Shown here: positions 1-7,526 of the stretch, piece by piece | Layout of the letters: the number at the start of each line of letters is the position of its first letter | Position numbering within the stretch: the first letter of the stretch is position 1 | Origin: Aquiluna sp. | GTDB taxonomy: Bacteria > Actinomycetota > Actinomycetes > Actinomycetales > Microbacteriaceae | Reading direction: 5' to 3' | Length of the DNA: 36,272 bases | Assembly (NCBI GenBank): GCA_028822985.1 | Contig: JAPKCK010000010.1 | Span: forward strand, 1 to 36,272 | Notes under the pieces: generated by a model | The model's input: the letters and a program-made list of their open reading frames with translations, nothing else | The model's database searches: none | What the model was told of the DNA's origin: nothing | Position numbers and translations under genes: made by a program

Positions 1-815
1 AGCGTTGCACTCGGTGGGCAAAAGATTCTAAGAGGCGCGTATATAGAGCAGCCAATGCCAGCTGAAACATGCAGCATCGCCTGGTGGTTATCATCTGACC
101 AAGCCGATAATCCGCTTGCGTACTTCGTTGGCAAATCACAGTTAGTAATCAATGCCTTTTGTCCTGGCAAACATAGCTGACCACCGTGAGTGTGGCCGGC
201 AAACATGATTTCAACTCGCTGCTCCAAGAACGCGTCTATAACCTCCAAGTAAGGGGCGTGAGCCACTCCAATTGTGATGTCCACCTCTTGCAGTGATGCG
301 GTTTGCTTCGGCAGCCCAGCAAAATCCTCAAGTCCTTCGTGCGCATCATTGAGTCCAAGAAAACCGACCCGCGTTCCATTGATCTCCAGTTGACCTGCTT
401 TGTTGTTGAGGTTTAGCCAACCCGAGCCAATGAGCTCATCTTCGAATCTTTTGGTGTTGAGTCGAACTCCTGGAGTCGAGTTTGATGAGGGTCCAATGAA
501 ATAACGCAGTGGGTTTCTTGGCATAGGTGCACGGTAGTCATTGCTGCCGTTGACAAAAACACCCGGAAACTGCCTGAGTGGTTCCAGGGCCAATAGCGCC
601 GGATTGATGGCATCCTTATGCCCCAGGTTGTCGCCCGTGTTGATTACTAAATCCGGTTCCAGTTCAGACAATCTGACCAGGAAGTCAGCCTTGGCTGCTT
701 GCCCCGGGGCGAAGTGCAGGTCAGAAATGTGCAGGATACGTAAGCCTTTGCCGGCTGTGCTTGCAATCTCTATTTCATGAATCTTAAAGGGGCCGGAGTT
801 TCCAGCTATCCACAT
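1..815 (-). CDS. Metallophosphoesterase (YkuE-like), runs off the window start
   Basis: Calcineurin-like metallophosphoesterase; the gene enters from position 815 and its C-terminus lies beyond base 1, so about 271 residues are visible. The metal-binding motifs appear in order: HISDLHF near residue 30 (D-x-H), NTGDN near 58, GSNDY near 83 (in place of the usual GNHDY; this variant is common in actinobacterial members) and AGHTHGGQ near 222. The family hydrolyses phosphomono- or diesters with two bound metals; substrates in this branch are unknown. Its ATG overlaps the last 10 bases of the upstream penicillin-binding protein gene, so translation is probably coupled. The same PBP-phosphoesterase pair occurs in other actinobacteria (Rv3682/Rv3683 in M. 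tuberculosis), which suggests an envelope-related role; that role is inference. Confidence 0.88.
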   Translation of the reverse strand, partial: MWIAGNSGPFKIHEIEIASTAGKGLRILHISDLHFAPGQAAKADFLVRLSELEPDLVINTGDNLGHKDAINPALLALEPLRQFPGVFVNGSNDYRAPMPRNPLRYFIGPSSNSTPGVRLNTKRFEDELIGSGWLNLNNKAGQLEINGTRVGFLGLNDAHEGLEDFAGLPKQTASLQEVDITIGVAHAPYLEVIDAFLEQRVEIMFAGHTHGGQLCLPGQKALITNCDLPTKYASGLSAWSDDNHQAMLHVSAGIGCSIYAPLRIFCPPSAT

Positions 816-3355
816 GCGTTGGGCTGCACAATCACTGCGGATGCGACGATGACTGATTCGCCGGCGGCAGGAATGGTCGAATGAGCCGAACCTGCTGGGA
901 GATTCGGATCACAAAGGTTTAGCATCCAGTATTGACTTGGCTGCGGTGGTGTTGGGAAGAAGCCCATCACTTCAAGCGTGGTGTATGCGTCCTGAAGGCT
1001 TAGCCCCGAAACATCAGGCATTACTTGCTGACCGCCGGATGAAATAAAGACTTCAATAATGGATCCCCTGGGCACTGACTCTCCTGCGGCAGGGAGAGTG
1101 TATGCAACGGTTCCGACTTGCTGAGCCGAGGCAACTGGAGTGTCCACGAATCTCACGTTCAAATTTCCGGTTACCAACTGCACCTTCGCACTGTCGGCGC
1201 TAAACCCAGTTATTTCCGGCACGCTCAGCATGGTTGCGTCGAGATATCTAGGGTTTGCCGTTGGGAACTGGACTTCCTCGTAGTGCTTATTTACCTCGAG
1301 CATTATCTCTTTCCAGACGGCATGACGAATGGTTGAAACTGCTCGATTGTTTACCGACTTGCCAGTCTGGGGGGTAAGCCCAACTACGTTTCCAACCCAA
1401 GTTGCGGTTGCCACCTCAGACGAGAAACCTGCCATCCAGGTGTGGATGCGGTCGTCGGTGGTACCGGTCTTACCGGCCAAAGGTGTTCCATCATTGGTGT
1501 TGGCAGCCGAACCGGTTCCTCCGGAAACAACTCCCTTCATGGCATTAATCATCGCCGCCGAGACCTCAGGGGAGACCGACTGGTTGCACAAACTCTCTGG
1601 AACGGTCAGTTCCTCGTTGGTGAGCCTCACAAGGACTCTGTCAATCGCTATCGGAGAGCAGTAGACACCGGCGTTTGCGATGCCGGCGTAGGCGGCAGCC
1701 ATTGTTAGTGGTGCAATTTCGTTGGTCCCCAGGATTGCGGATGGGACATACAAAAGCTCATCGCCATCTGCTCTGTGGACACCGAAATCCTTGGCTGTGT
1801 CTCTGATTGCGCAGAGGTCTAATTGAGATGCCATTGCTGCAAAGGCCGTGTTCTGTGAGGTTACAACTGCTTCTCGAACGCTTATGTCATCGATGGTTTG
1901 GTCTCCGGAGTTATTTACTTCCCAGAGTCCAACCACACCGCCACAACTCGCTTGGAAATCTTTGGAAACATCCCAAATCTTCACTTCGTCAGGTTCTCCA
2001 TCGAGGTCGACATCTTCTCCGGTGAAGATTCGGCCATCAACATGGTCACCGAGGGTGTAGCCATTCTTTAGCCACTCGGCCAATGTAAATACTTTGTAGG
2101 TGGAGCCAGGCTGGAAGCCAGAAGAGCCACCGTATGGTTTATCGCTGTTGAAGTTCACGCTGGTGCCACCCTCAACTGGGTTATCGCTCTGATCAAAGTA
2201 TCGATTCTGCGCCATGGCAACGATTCGGCCAGTGCCAACCTCAACCGATACCGATGCAGTACCAAAGCCCCATTCGTTTTCAGGTGGAAGGTTTGTCATA
2301 ACCGAATCCCAGGCTGCTTGCTGAATATCTAAATCAATTGTGGTGAAGATTTCTAGCCCGCCGCGGCGAAGAAGCATTTCCCGGTCCTCCGGGGTAACTC
2401 CAAATTCCGGTGAATTTCTTATGGTCCAGACGGTGTAGTCGCAGAAGAATGCCGAAACTTGGTTCTCTCCACAGCCCTGCTTGTTTTTAGTGATTTTGGT
2501 CTGGATTGGAGATTCTTTATAGGCGTCGGCCTGCTCCTGAGAAATGTAACCCTCGCTAGCCATATTCTGAATGACGTAGTTTCTTCGGTTAAGGCCACGC
2601 TCGTGATTTGCCGCCTCATCGGGCTTGTAATCATTCGGCGATTTCAGCATTCCGGCTAGGTACGCCGCTTGCGGGACGTTCAGTTTGCTTGCTGAAATTC
2701 CAAAGTAGTACTGGGAGGCAGTCTCGACACCGTTTATTTGGTTCCCCAAAAACACTAAGTTCAGATACCCGGCCAGGATCTCTTTTTTAGTAACCTCTTG
2801 CTCCAGGGCGATTGCGAGTCTAATTTCTCTAAGTTTTCTCGCAACGCTGACTTCGGTAGCAGCCTGAATCGCTCCAGAGTCATTCGAAATGCTTGCAGCT
2901 TCAACCATTGACTGCCGGACATACTGCATGGTGATGGTTGAGGCGCCTGGTCCGTCGCCAAAAGTGGCAAGGTTTGTAAGCGTCGCACGGATCAAAGAAA
3001 TGATGTCAACTCCGCCGTGCTCGTAAAATCTTGGGTCCTCAGTTGCCACAACCGCGTTAACCAGATTTTCGGATATGTTCTCGAAGGGGACCTCAACGCG
3101 GTTTTCGTGAAAGAAGGTCGCAATTTGCTCTGGTTTTCCGTCTCGAAGCGCGTAAATCGCAGAGGACTGCGAGGAGTTCACGGGCTTGATATAAGAAGGT
3201 ATTCCTTCAAACATTCCAATCGAAGTGGTCGTAACCACTCCGGCCACCGCGACCGCTGGCGCTAGCAGCGCCACCGACAATAGGCCGGCGACAACGCTGA
3301 GTAGGCCGAATTTCAGAAGGCTCACGAACGTGGAGGATTTAGAGCTGCCAGACAT
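806..3355 (-). CDS. ponA: Bifunctional penicillin-binding protein (GT51 transglycosylase/transpeptidase) with PASTA repeats
   Basis: Class A PBP of the PonA2 type, 849 aa from the chosen ATG. It polymerises lipid II and cross-links peptidoglycan at the outer face of the membrane. Visible: one membrane anchor at about residues 15-42; GT51 domain with catalytic Glu106 in ATEDPRFYEH and GASTITMQ; transpeptidase domain with nucleophile Ser418 in the STYK motif, SQN at 500-502 and KTG at 629-631; then two PASTA repeats at the C-terminus (about 695-849). The open frame extends 32 codons upstream, but that extension looks non-coding, while the ATG at 3355 sits 7 bases after a TATCCT -10 hexamer, so I take a leaderless start there. 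The downstream metallophosphoesterase overlaps by 10 bases. Confidence 0.93.
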   Translation of the reverse strand: MSGSSKSSTFVSLLKFGLLSVVAGLLSVALLAPAVAVAGVVTTTSIGMFEGIPSYIKPVNSSQSSAIYALRDGKPEQIATFFHENRVEVPFENISENLVNAVVATEDPRFYEHGGVDIISLIRATLTNLATFGDGPGASTITMQYVRQSMVEAASISNDSGAIQAATEVSVARKLREIRLAIALEQEVTKKEILAGYLNLVFLGNQINGVETASQYYFGISASKLNVPQAAYLAGMLKSPNDYKPDEAANHERGLNRRNYVIQNMASEGYISQEQADAYKESPIQTKITKNKQGCGENQVSAFFCDYTVWTIRNSPEFGVTPEDREMLLRRGGLEIFTTIDLDIQQAAWDSVMTNLPPENEWGFGTASVSVEVGTGRIVAMAQNRYFDQSDNPVEGGTSVNFNSDKPYGGSSGFQPGSTYKVFTLAEWLKNGYTLGDHVDGRIFTGEDVDLDGEPDEVKIWDVSKDFQASCGGVVGLWEVNNSGDQTIDDISVREAVVTSQNTAFAAMASQLDLCAIRDTAKDFGVHRADGDELLYVPSAILGTNEIAPLTMAAAYAGIANAGVYCSPIAIDRVLVRLTNEELTVPESLCNQSVSPEVSAAMINAMKGVVSGGTGSAANTNDGTPLAGKTGTTDDRIHTWMAGFSSEVATATWVGNVVGLTPQTGKSVNNRAVSTIRHAVWKEIMLEVNKHYEEVQFPTANPRYLDATMLSVPEITGFSADSAKVQLVTGNLNVRFVDTPVASAQQVGTVAYTLPAAGESVPRGSIIEVFISSGGQQVMPDVSGLSLQDAYTTLEVMGFFPTPPQPSQYWMLNLCDPNLPAGSAHSTIPAAGESVIVASAVIVQPNACG

Positions 3356-3362
3356 AGGCTCT

Positions 3363-3381
3363 AGGATACTCGCAATAGGCT
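3363..3381. promoter_or_regulatory. Divergent -10 elements for PBP and DUF4177-ridA
   Basis: On the minus strand TATCCT (3368-3363) lies 7 bases before the PBP ATG. On the plus strand TAGGCT (3376-3381) lies 16 bases before the DUF4177 ATG, leaving room for a short leader carrying GGAG. Both fit the actinobacterial TANNNT -10 consensus. No clear -35 is seen. The two elements are only 7 bases apart, so the two polymerases should compete. Confidence 0.55.
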
Positions 3382-3397
3382 GAAATGGAGCTGTGAA

Positions 3398-3553
3398 ATG
3401 ACCAAGTGGGAGTACATAACAACGCCGCTGTTGATACACAAGGAAACTCAAATTCTAAACACCTGGGGTAACCAGGGATGGGAACTGGTCCAGGTGACTA
3501 CCGGTCCGCAGGGCGGCCTCATAGCATTCTTCAAAAAAGCTGTTGCCGAATGA
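3398..3553 (+). CDS. DUF4177-type small conserved protein
   Basis: A 51-aa protein beginning MTKWEYITTPLL and containing the W-G-N-Q-G-W-E-L motif around residues 23-30, the hallmark of the actinobacterial DUF4177 family; function unknown. The start is well supported: GGAG at 3387-3390 with a 7-base spacing to ATG. Its TGA overlaps the ATG of ridA (ATGA at 3550-3553), so the two are translationally coupled. An orthologue occupies the same position next to a RidA gene in M. tuberculosis (Rv3678A/Rv3678c), supporting a conserved pair. In many actinobacteria a WhiB gene and ArsA-like ATPase genes lie between this protein and the PBP; here they are absent. Confidence 0.87.
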   Translation: MTKWEYITTPLLIHKETQILNTWGNQGWELVQVTTGPQGGLIAFFKKAVAE

Positions 3554-4011
3554 GCAAGGTCGAACAAAGGCTTAGCGAACTGGGCTTTACTCTTCCCGAG
3601 GTGGCAGCCCCTGCCGGCTCTTATTTGCCAGCCATGATCTCAGGAAATCTAGTCTTCACGGCCGGCCAAATACCGCTAGTTGATGGCAAGCTCATGGCTA
3701 CTGGCAAGCTCGGTGCGGAAATAACCGTTGAGCACGGAGCCGAAATTGCACAGCGCTGCGCGCTAAATGCCCTTGCTGCTGTTAAGTCGGTTATTGGGGA
3801 TCTAGATCGAGTGAAGCAGATAGTCAAGGTAGTTGGCTTTGTGTCATCGGTCCCAGAGTTCTCCAGTCAGCCGGCGGTCATTAATGGCGCCAGCGAGTTT
3901 TTGCAACAGGTTTTTGGCGACGCAGGCAAACACGCTAGAAGTGCGGTTGGAGTTCCAGTATTACCGCTTGATGCTCCAGTTGAAATCGAACTGATTGTGG
4001 AGTTTTCCTAG
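3550..4011 (+). CDS. RidA family protein (YjgF/UK114), about 150-aa subtype
   Basis: A 153-aa member of the RidA superfamily. Canonical RidA deaminates reactive enamine/imine intermediates from PLP enzymes; this longer subgroup is conserved in actinobacteria and its substrate is not established. Visible landmarks are GNLVFTAGQIPLVDG near residues 34-48, NALAAVKSVIGDLDRVKQIVK in the centre, and a C-terminal RSAVGVPVLPLDAPVEIELIVEF. The Arg in RSAVGV matches the conserved substrate-carboxylate-binding Arg of the family. The ATG overlaps the stop of the DUF4177 gene. An in-frame open stretch upstream from 3478 is only the shadow of DUF4177 in another frame. Confidence 0.92.
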   Translation: MSKVEQRLSELGFTLPEVAAPAGSYLPAMISGNLVFTAGQIPLVDGKLMATGKLGAEITVEHGAEIAQRCALNALAAVKSVIGDLDRVKQIVKVVGFVSSVPEFSSQPAVINGASEFLQQVFGDAGKHARSAVGVPVLPLDAPVEIELIVEFS

Positions 4012-4017
4012 GGGGCA

Positions 4018-4034
4018 TTGGGCTTCGGTCCCAA
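4018..4034 (+). terminator. Hairpin with TTCG tetraloop just after ridA
   Basis: TTGGGC pairs with G(T)CCCAA around a TTCG loop, with one bulged T at 4029, starting 7 bases after the ridA stop. No T-tract follows, so terminator function is only likely from its position. Confidence 0.4.
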
Positions 4035-4255
4035 GACTCACGGCCCTTGTGTCGTAATCGCCCAACAGATAGCCGCGGTGTTTCTCTAGGGCACAGACCC
4101 CATCTATTAGCGCTTCCCCGCCGCCAGATTCGATTCCTCATTACCAGCCGATGACTGTTTAACCGACAAGCAAGTTGTCTAGTCCAGCGAGCAAGTGCTA
4201 ACGACCGAAGTTAGAGCCGGCGTCTTCAGAAAAGCCCGTCAAAAGAGGCAGCAGT

Positions 4256-4275
4256 GGTCCTAAATCAAAAGGACC
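4256..4275 (-). terminator. Hairpin downstream of acs
   Basis: GGTCCT and AGGACC form a 6-bp stem with an 8-base loop, 18 bases past the acs stop. On the minus strand it is followed by a moderately T-rich stretch without a clean T-run. Weak terminator candidate. Confidence 0.35.
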
Positions 4276-4293
4276 TGCTTGCCTAATCATCAT

Positions 4294-6267
4294 TTAGTCG
4301 TTAGCACCAGAGTCGAGCTTTTGGCCGATAATGTCCATGACCGAAGTGTCCGTGAGGGTGCTTATGTCGCCAATCGGTCGATCTTCAGCAACGTCTCTTA
4401 GGAGCCTGCGCATAATCTTTCCGGAACGAGTTTTGGGCAGTTCGCTCACCACGAAGATTGACCTTGGCCGAGCAATCGGACCTATCTGACTTGCAACATG
4501 ATCACGCAGAATCTTTGAGGTGTCGGCTTCGCTACCGAGTTTGTCTATTTCTTCTCGCATCAGAATCACAAACGCCACAATTGCCTGCCCAGTGGTTTCA
4601 TCGGAAGCTCCCACCACGGCAGCTTCTGCTACATAGGGGTGAGCTACCAGCGCTGACTCAATCTCTGTCGTGCTGAGTCGGTGACCAGAGATGTTCATCA
4701 CGTCGTCCACACGGCCGAGTAACCAAAGGTCGCCATCGGCGTCTAGTTTTGCGCCGTCACCCGCAAAATAAACTCCTGGAAACCTGGACCAATAAGTTTC
4801 CTTGAACCGTTCTGGGTCTCCCCAGATACCTCGCAGCATTGCGGGCCAGGGCTCAGTGATCGCTAGGTAGCCGCCGTGACCGGGCCCAAGCTTTTTGCCG
4901 TCTTCATTGATTACCGCAATCTCGATTCCTGGAAGTGGCACTTGAGCACTACCGGGCTTGGTTTTTGTGATCCCAGGTAGTGCAGAAACCATGATCGCTC
5001 CAGTTTCGGTCTGCCACCAGGTATCGACAATCGGCGCTTTGTCAGAGCCAATCGCCTTTCGATACCACAGCCAGGCTGCTGGGTTTATTGGCTCACCAAC
5101 CGAACCAAGGACTCTTATCGAGCTCAGGTCGTAGTGACTTACGACCGAGTCGCCTAGTTTCATAAAGCTTCTAATTGCGGTGGGTGCGGTGTAGAAAATG
5201 CTGACGTGGTACTTCTGAACAATGTCCCACCAACGGCCCCAGTCCGGGGTGTCCGGTGTGCCCTCGTAAATCACTTGCGTTGCACCATTGGCAAGTGGCC
5301 CGTAGACAACATAGGTGTGGCCGGTTATCCAGCCGACATCGGCCGTGCACCAATAAACATCCTGACCCTCGTGCAGATCAAAGACGTTTTTGTGAGTGAA
5401 GCTTGATTGAGTTAGATATCCGCCGGTGGTGTGCAGAATCCCCTTAGGCGTTCCGGTGGTTCCCGAAGTGTAGAGAATAAACAGCGGGTGCTCGGCATTG
5501 AACCCCTTGGCTACATGCTCGTTGTCAACGCTCTGCATTTGCTCTTCCCACCAGACATCGCGGGCGGAATCCCAGTCAACGTCTTGGCCAGTTCGCTTCA
5601 CCACAAGCACCTGTTCGACGCTCGGGCAGTTTCCATCCTGAAGAGCCTGATCTACCGCTGGCTTCAGCGCGCTGGCTTTACCTTTTCGATAACCACCATC
5701 GGCCGTGATGACTACCTTGGCCCCAGCATCTTGAATTCTGGACGCCAATGACTCGGCGCTAAAACCGCCAAACACGACCGAGTGCACAGCGCCGATTCTG
5801 ACGACTGCCTGCATGGCGATGATCGCTTCCGGAATCATCGGCATATAGATAGCCACCCGATCACCTGGTTCAACGCCCATTCTTATTAGGACGTTCGCTG
5901 CTTTTTTTACAGCCTTGAGCAAATCTAAGTAGGTATAAACCTGACTGTCGCCCGGTTCTCCTTCAAAAAACAACGCCACTCGCTTGCCCCAGCCGGCTTC
6001 AACGTGACGGTCAAGGCAGTTGTAGCTCACATTCAGTTCGCCGTCGGCAAACCACTTTGCAAACGGTGCGTTAGTAAAATCTAGGGTCTCAGTAAAAGGC
6101 TTGTGCCAGTGCAGCTCCCTGGCTTTCTCGGCCCAGAATTCCAAACGGTCCTCCTGGGCCCGGTCGTAGATACCAGGCTTAGCTATTGCGGCTTCGGCGA
6201 ATTCCTTAGAAGGCGCAAATGAGTCAGTATCGGTCAGCAGGGACTCTATTTCGTGCTGTTCAGACAA
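4294..6267 (-). CDS. acs: Acetyl-CoA synthetase (AMP-forming)
   Basis: A 657-aa acetate-CoA ligase, the usual length for Acs. It activates acetate with ATP to acetyl-AMP and then acetyl-CoA in the cytoplasm, feeding the TCA/glyoxylate routes. Motifs: P-loop-like YTSGTTGTPKG at 266-276, GSVGEPINPAAW at 388-399, WWQTETG at 417-423 (acetate/AMP pocket), SGHRLSTTEIE at 527-537, and PKTRSGKIMRR at 611-621 whose Lys617 is the catalytic lysine that is reversibly acetylated in the family. The start is TTG at 6267, backed by GGAGG seven bases upstream; the ATG-less N-terminus MSEQHEIESLL is typical. It diverges from the 6C-like RNA and Tad operon across about 300 bases; control from that region is likely but unproven. 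Confidence 0.97.
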   Translation of the reverse strand: MSEQHEIESLLTDTDSFAPSKEFAEAAIAKPGIYDRAQEDRLEFWAEKARELHWHKPFTETLDFTNAPFAKWFADGELNVSYNCLDRHVEAGWGKRVALFFEGEPGDSQVYTYLDLLKAVKKAANVLIRMGVEPGDRVAIYMPMIPEAIIAMQAVVRIGAVHSVVFGGFSAESLASRIQDAGAKVVITADGGYRKGKASALKPAVDQALQDGNCPSVEQVLVVKRTGQDVDWDSARDVWWEEQMQSVDNEHVAKGFNAEHPLFILYTSGTTGTPKGILHTTGGYLTQSSFTHKNVFDLHEGQDVYWCTADVGWITGHTYVVYGPLANGATQVIYEGTPDTPDWGRWWDIVQKYHVSIFYTAPTAIRSFMKLGDSVVSHYDLSSIRVLGSVGEPINPAAWLWYRKAIGSDKAPIVDTWWQTETGAIMVSALPGITKTKPGSAQVPLPGIEIAVINEDGKKLGPGHGGYLAITEPWPAMLRGIWGDPERFKETYWSRFPGVYFAGDGAKLDADGDLWLLGRVDDVMNISGHRLSTTEIESALVAHPYVAEAAVVGASDETTGQAIVAFVILMREEIDKLGSEADTSKILRDHVASQIGPIARPRSIFVVSELPKTRSGKIMRRLLRDVAEDRPIGDISTLTDTSVMDIIGQKLDSGAND

Positions 6268-6302
6268 CTTTGCCCTCCAGGTGGTTTCTAGTTTGGTACC
6301 TA

Positions 6303-6308
6303 ATCTTA
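6303..6308 (-). promoter_or_regulatory. Possible -10 of acs
   Basis: TAAGAT on the minus strand, 35 bases before the TTG start, would give a leader of roughly 28 bases holding the GGAGG site. No convincing -35. An inverted repeat TATCG-N7-CGATA lies upstream at 6356-6372 and could be an operator. Confidence 0.3.
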
Positions 6309-6423
6309 TTATCGGTTTTCATTGCTGTTTCGGCTATCACGCTAGCGCTTTTCGTTATCGGCCATGTCGATACCTAAAGAGATCTGAATGTACTTACAGA
6401 CAAAAATATTCGTATTTTGCCCA

Positions 6424-6444
6424 TTGTCCCGAAATGGGGGACAA
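6424..6444. promoter_or_regulatory. 21-bp perfect inverted repeat, candidate operator of the 6C-like RNA promoter
   Basis: TTGTCCC - N7 - GGGACAA, with seven perfect base pairs per arm, ends 17 bases before the TAAGAT -10 hexamer at 6462. This places the right arm over the expected -35 position. The symmetry suggests a dimeric regulator. The regulator is not identifiable from the window. Confidence 0.5.
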
Positions 6445-6461
6445 ATCTACAAAATCTTCTA

Positions 6462-6467
6462 TAAGAT
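6462..6467 (+). promoter_or_regulatory. -10 element of 6C-like RNA / Tad transcript
   Basis: TAAGAT within the AT-rich stretch around 6455-6470 fits TANNNT and would start transcription near 6473-6475, just before the first hairpins. Confidence 0.45.
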
Positions 6468-6473
6468 TAAAGG

Positions 6474-6560
6474 GCTGATTAGTCAGTCGCGATGCCACAT
6501 CCCCCATGTCGGCATCGCCGGCAGCAGGTTTCCCCAAACCTGCTGCCACCCTAATTTTCC
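6474..6560 (+). ncRNA. 6C-like small RNA (two hairpins with C-only loops)
   Basis: Two adjacent strong hairpins: 6491-6516 (GATGCC-ACAT paired with ATGT-c-GGCATC, loop CCCCC) and 6520-6547 (a perfect 12-bp stem GGCAGCAGGTTT, loop CCCC). Two stem-loops with C-rich loops define the 6C RNA of Actinobacteria (Rfam 6C), and in M. tuberculosis the 6C RNA (B11) lies beside the Rv3660c-Rv3654c Tad-type locus, the same context as here. The family is reported to base-pair with G-rich mRNA targets through its loops. The loops here have 5 and 4 C rather than 6 or more. Both ends are estimated: start from the TAAGAT hexamer, end from the short T-run at 6554-6557. A small extra hairpin CTGA-ttag-TCAG lies near the 5' end. 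Identification is by structure and synteny, not by a model search. Confidence 0.72.
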
Positions 6561-6562
6561 CC

Positions 6563-6588
6563 AGCTTCGTCTTTTTTGACACGAAGCT
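6563..6588 (+). promoter_or_regulatory. Hairpin enclosing the tadA TTG start
   Basis: AGCTTCGT (6563-6570) pairs perfectly with ACGAAGCT (6581-6588) around a 10-base loop that holds the TTG start codon at 6576-6578. No Shine-Dalgarno sequence is visible before this TTG. The hairpin could restrain translation, or the real start could be the GTG at 6615. Confidence 0.4.
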
Positions 6589-7526
6589 TCCGGCCCACGA
6601 ACGAACATAAGTTTGTGGAGATCAATCAACTAAGCATTTGGCAAATAATCGACACCCCTGGGGTTACCGATCTGGTCATCGATGGCGCCAGTTATGCTCG
6701 CGCGGATTATGGGTCCGGCTTTCAGGATGTTGAATCGCCATTTATTACAGACCAGGATCTTTCCGAAGCTATCATCCAGCTCGCGCTAGATGCCGGATCA
6801 AGAATCGATATCGCAAAGCCGGTTGCCGATTTCGTTTATCGCGGAGCAAGGTTTCACGCCATCTTGCCATTCGGGTTATCTGCCAAGCCGTTGCTGAGCA
6901 TTCGGGTTCACCCCAGTAAGCCCCAACCTCTTGAGTCGCTGCAGGCAGCTGGAATGTTCTCTAATCAACAGCTCGATTGGCTTAGGCGGCAAATGTTTCA
7001 TAAAAAGAACATCGTCTTTAGTGGTCCAACCGGTGTAGGCAAAACCACCTTGTTGCGTTCGCTCTTGAGTGAAGTCACTGAGCGAGTGATCTGTATTGAG
7101 CAAACACCAGAACTGTTTCTCGCTCCACCCGCGATTGCCCTTACAGAGAGGGAAGCAAACCAAGAAGGTGTCGGTCAAATCGAGCTGGATGAACTAATAG
7201 TTCACGCCCTTCGCATGCGACCAGATCGCATAGTGGTCGGCGAAGTGCGCTCAAAAGAGTTCAGAGTGTTGTTGCAAGCTATCAACAATGGGCACGAGGG
7301 CACCCTAACGACTCTGCATGCAAATAACTTGGAAAGTGTCGCGGAGCGACTATTAGTCCTTGGGTTGCTCGGGAACCTAACTTCCGAGCTCACCTCGAGG
7401 CTCGTTTCCCAATCGATCGATTACGTGGTTCAGCTGGGGAAAAAAGGAAACCAAAGAGTCATTTCGGGGATTGGTCAACCGATCATGACCCCAACTGGGC
7501 TAGTGGTTCAGAGGGTGGCAATCTAA
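6576..7526 (+). CDS. tadA: TadA/CpaF-type secretion ATPase
   Basis: Hexameric motor ATPase of Tad/Flp pilus assembly (type II/IV secretion superfamily), 316 aa, cytoplasmic. N-terminal domain about 18-115 (DTPGVTDLVIDG, then the RGARFHAILP strand typical of CpaF); Walker A GPTGVGKTT at 150-158; Asp box; Walker B RPDRIVVGEVR at 215-225; His box GHEGTLTTLHAN at 239-250. The TTG start at 6576 has no visible ribosome-binding site; an in-frame GTG at 6615 (MEINQLSIW) is an alternative and would keep the whole family domain. First gene of a five-gene Tad operon, overlapping the next gene by one base (TAATG). The CpaE-like protein that precedes this gene in other actinobacteria is missing. Confidence 0.92.
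   Translation: MTRSFRPTNEHKFVEINQLSIWQIIDTPGVTDLVIDGASYARADYGSGFQDVESPFITDQDLSEAIIQLALDAGSRIDIAKPVADFVYRGARFHAILPFGLSAKPLLSIRVHPSKPQPLESLQAAGMFSNQQLDWLRRQMFHKKNIVFSGPTGVGKTTLLRSLLSEVTERVICIEQTPELFLAPPAIALTEREANQEGVGQIELDELIVHALRMRPDRIVVGEVRSKEFRVLLQAINNGHEGTLTTLHANNLESVAERLLVLGLLGNLTSELTSRLVSQSIDYVVQLGKKGNQRVISGIGQPIMTPTGLVVQRVAI

Larger units (their letters stand above)
4012..4293. other. Intergenic gap ridA-acs; no gene recognised
   Basis: This 282-base stretch between two converging genes has frequent stops in all frames and no supportable gene. In M. tuberculosis the corresponding interval holds crp, nth, an MBL-fold hydrolase and other genes. I could not recognise a decayed copy of any of them. 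It contains two hairpins (listed separately) that may act as terminators, and a short 5-bp inverted repeat CTAAC-N7-GTTAG. Confidence 0.5.

Noticed and set aside
3356-3451. N-terminal extension of the PBP
   Set aside because: The extra 32 residues look non-coding and overlap the divergent DUF4177 gene; promoter spacing supports the inner ATG.
3935-4141. Minus-strand 68-aa frame over the ridA end
   Set aside because: Shadow of ridA plus intergenic DNA; Arg/Trp/Pro-rich with no recognisable family.
6394-6582. Minus-strand 62-aa frame in the acs-tadA region
   Set aside because: It covers the palindrome, promoter and 6C-like hairpins; composition does not look protein-coding.
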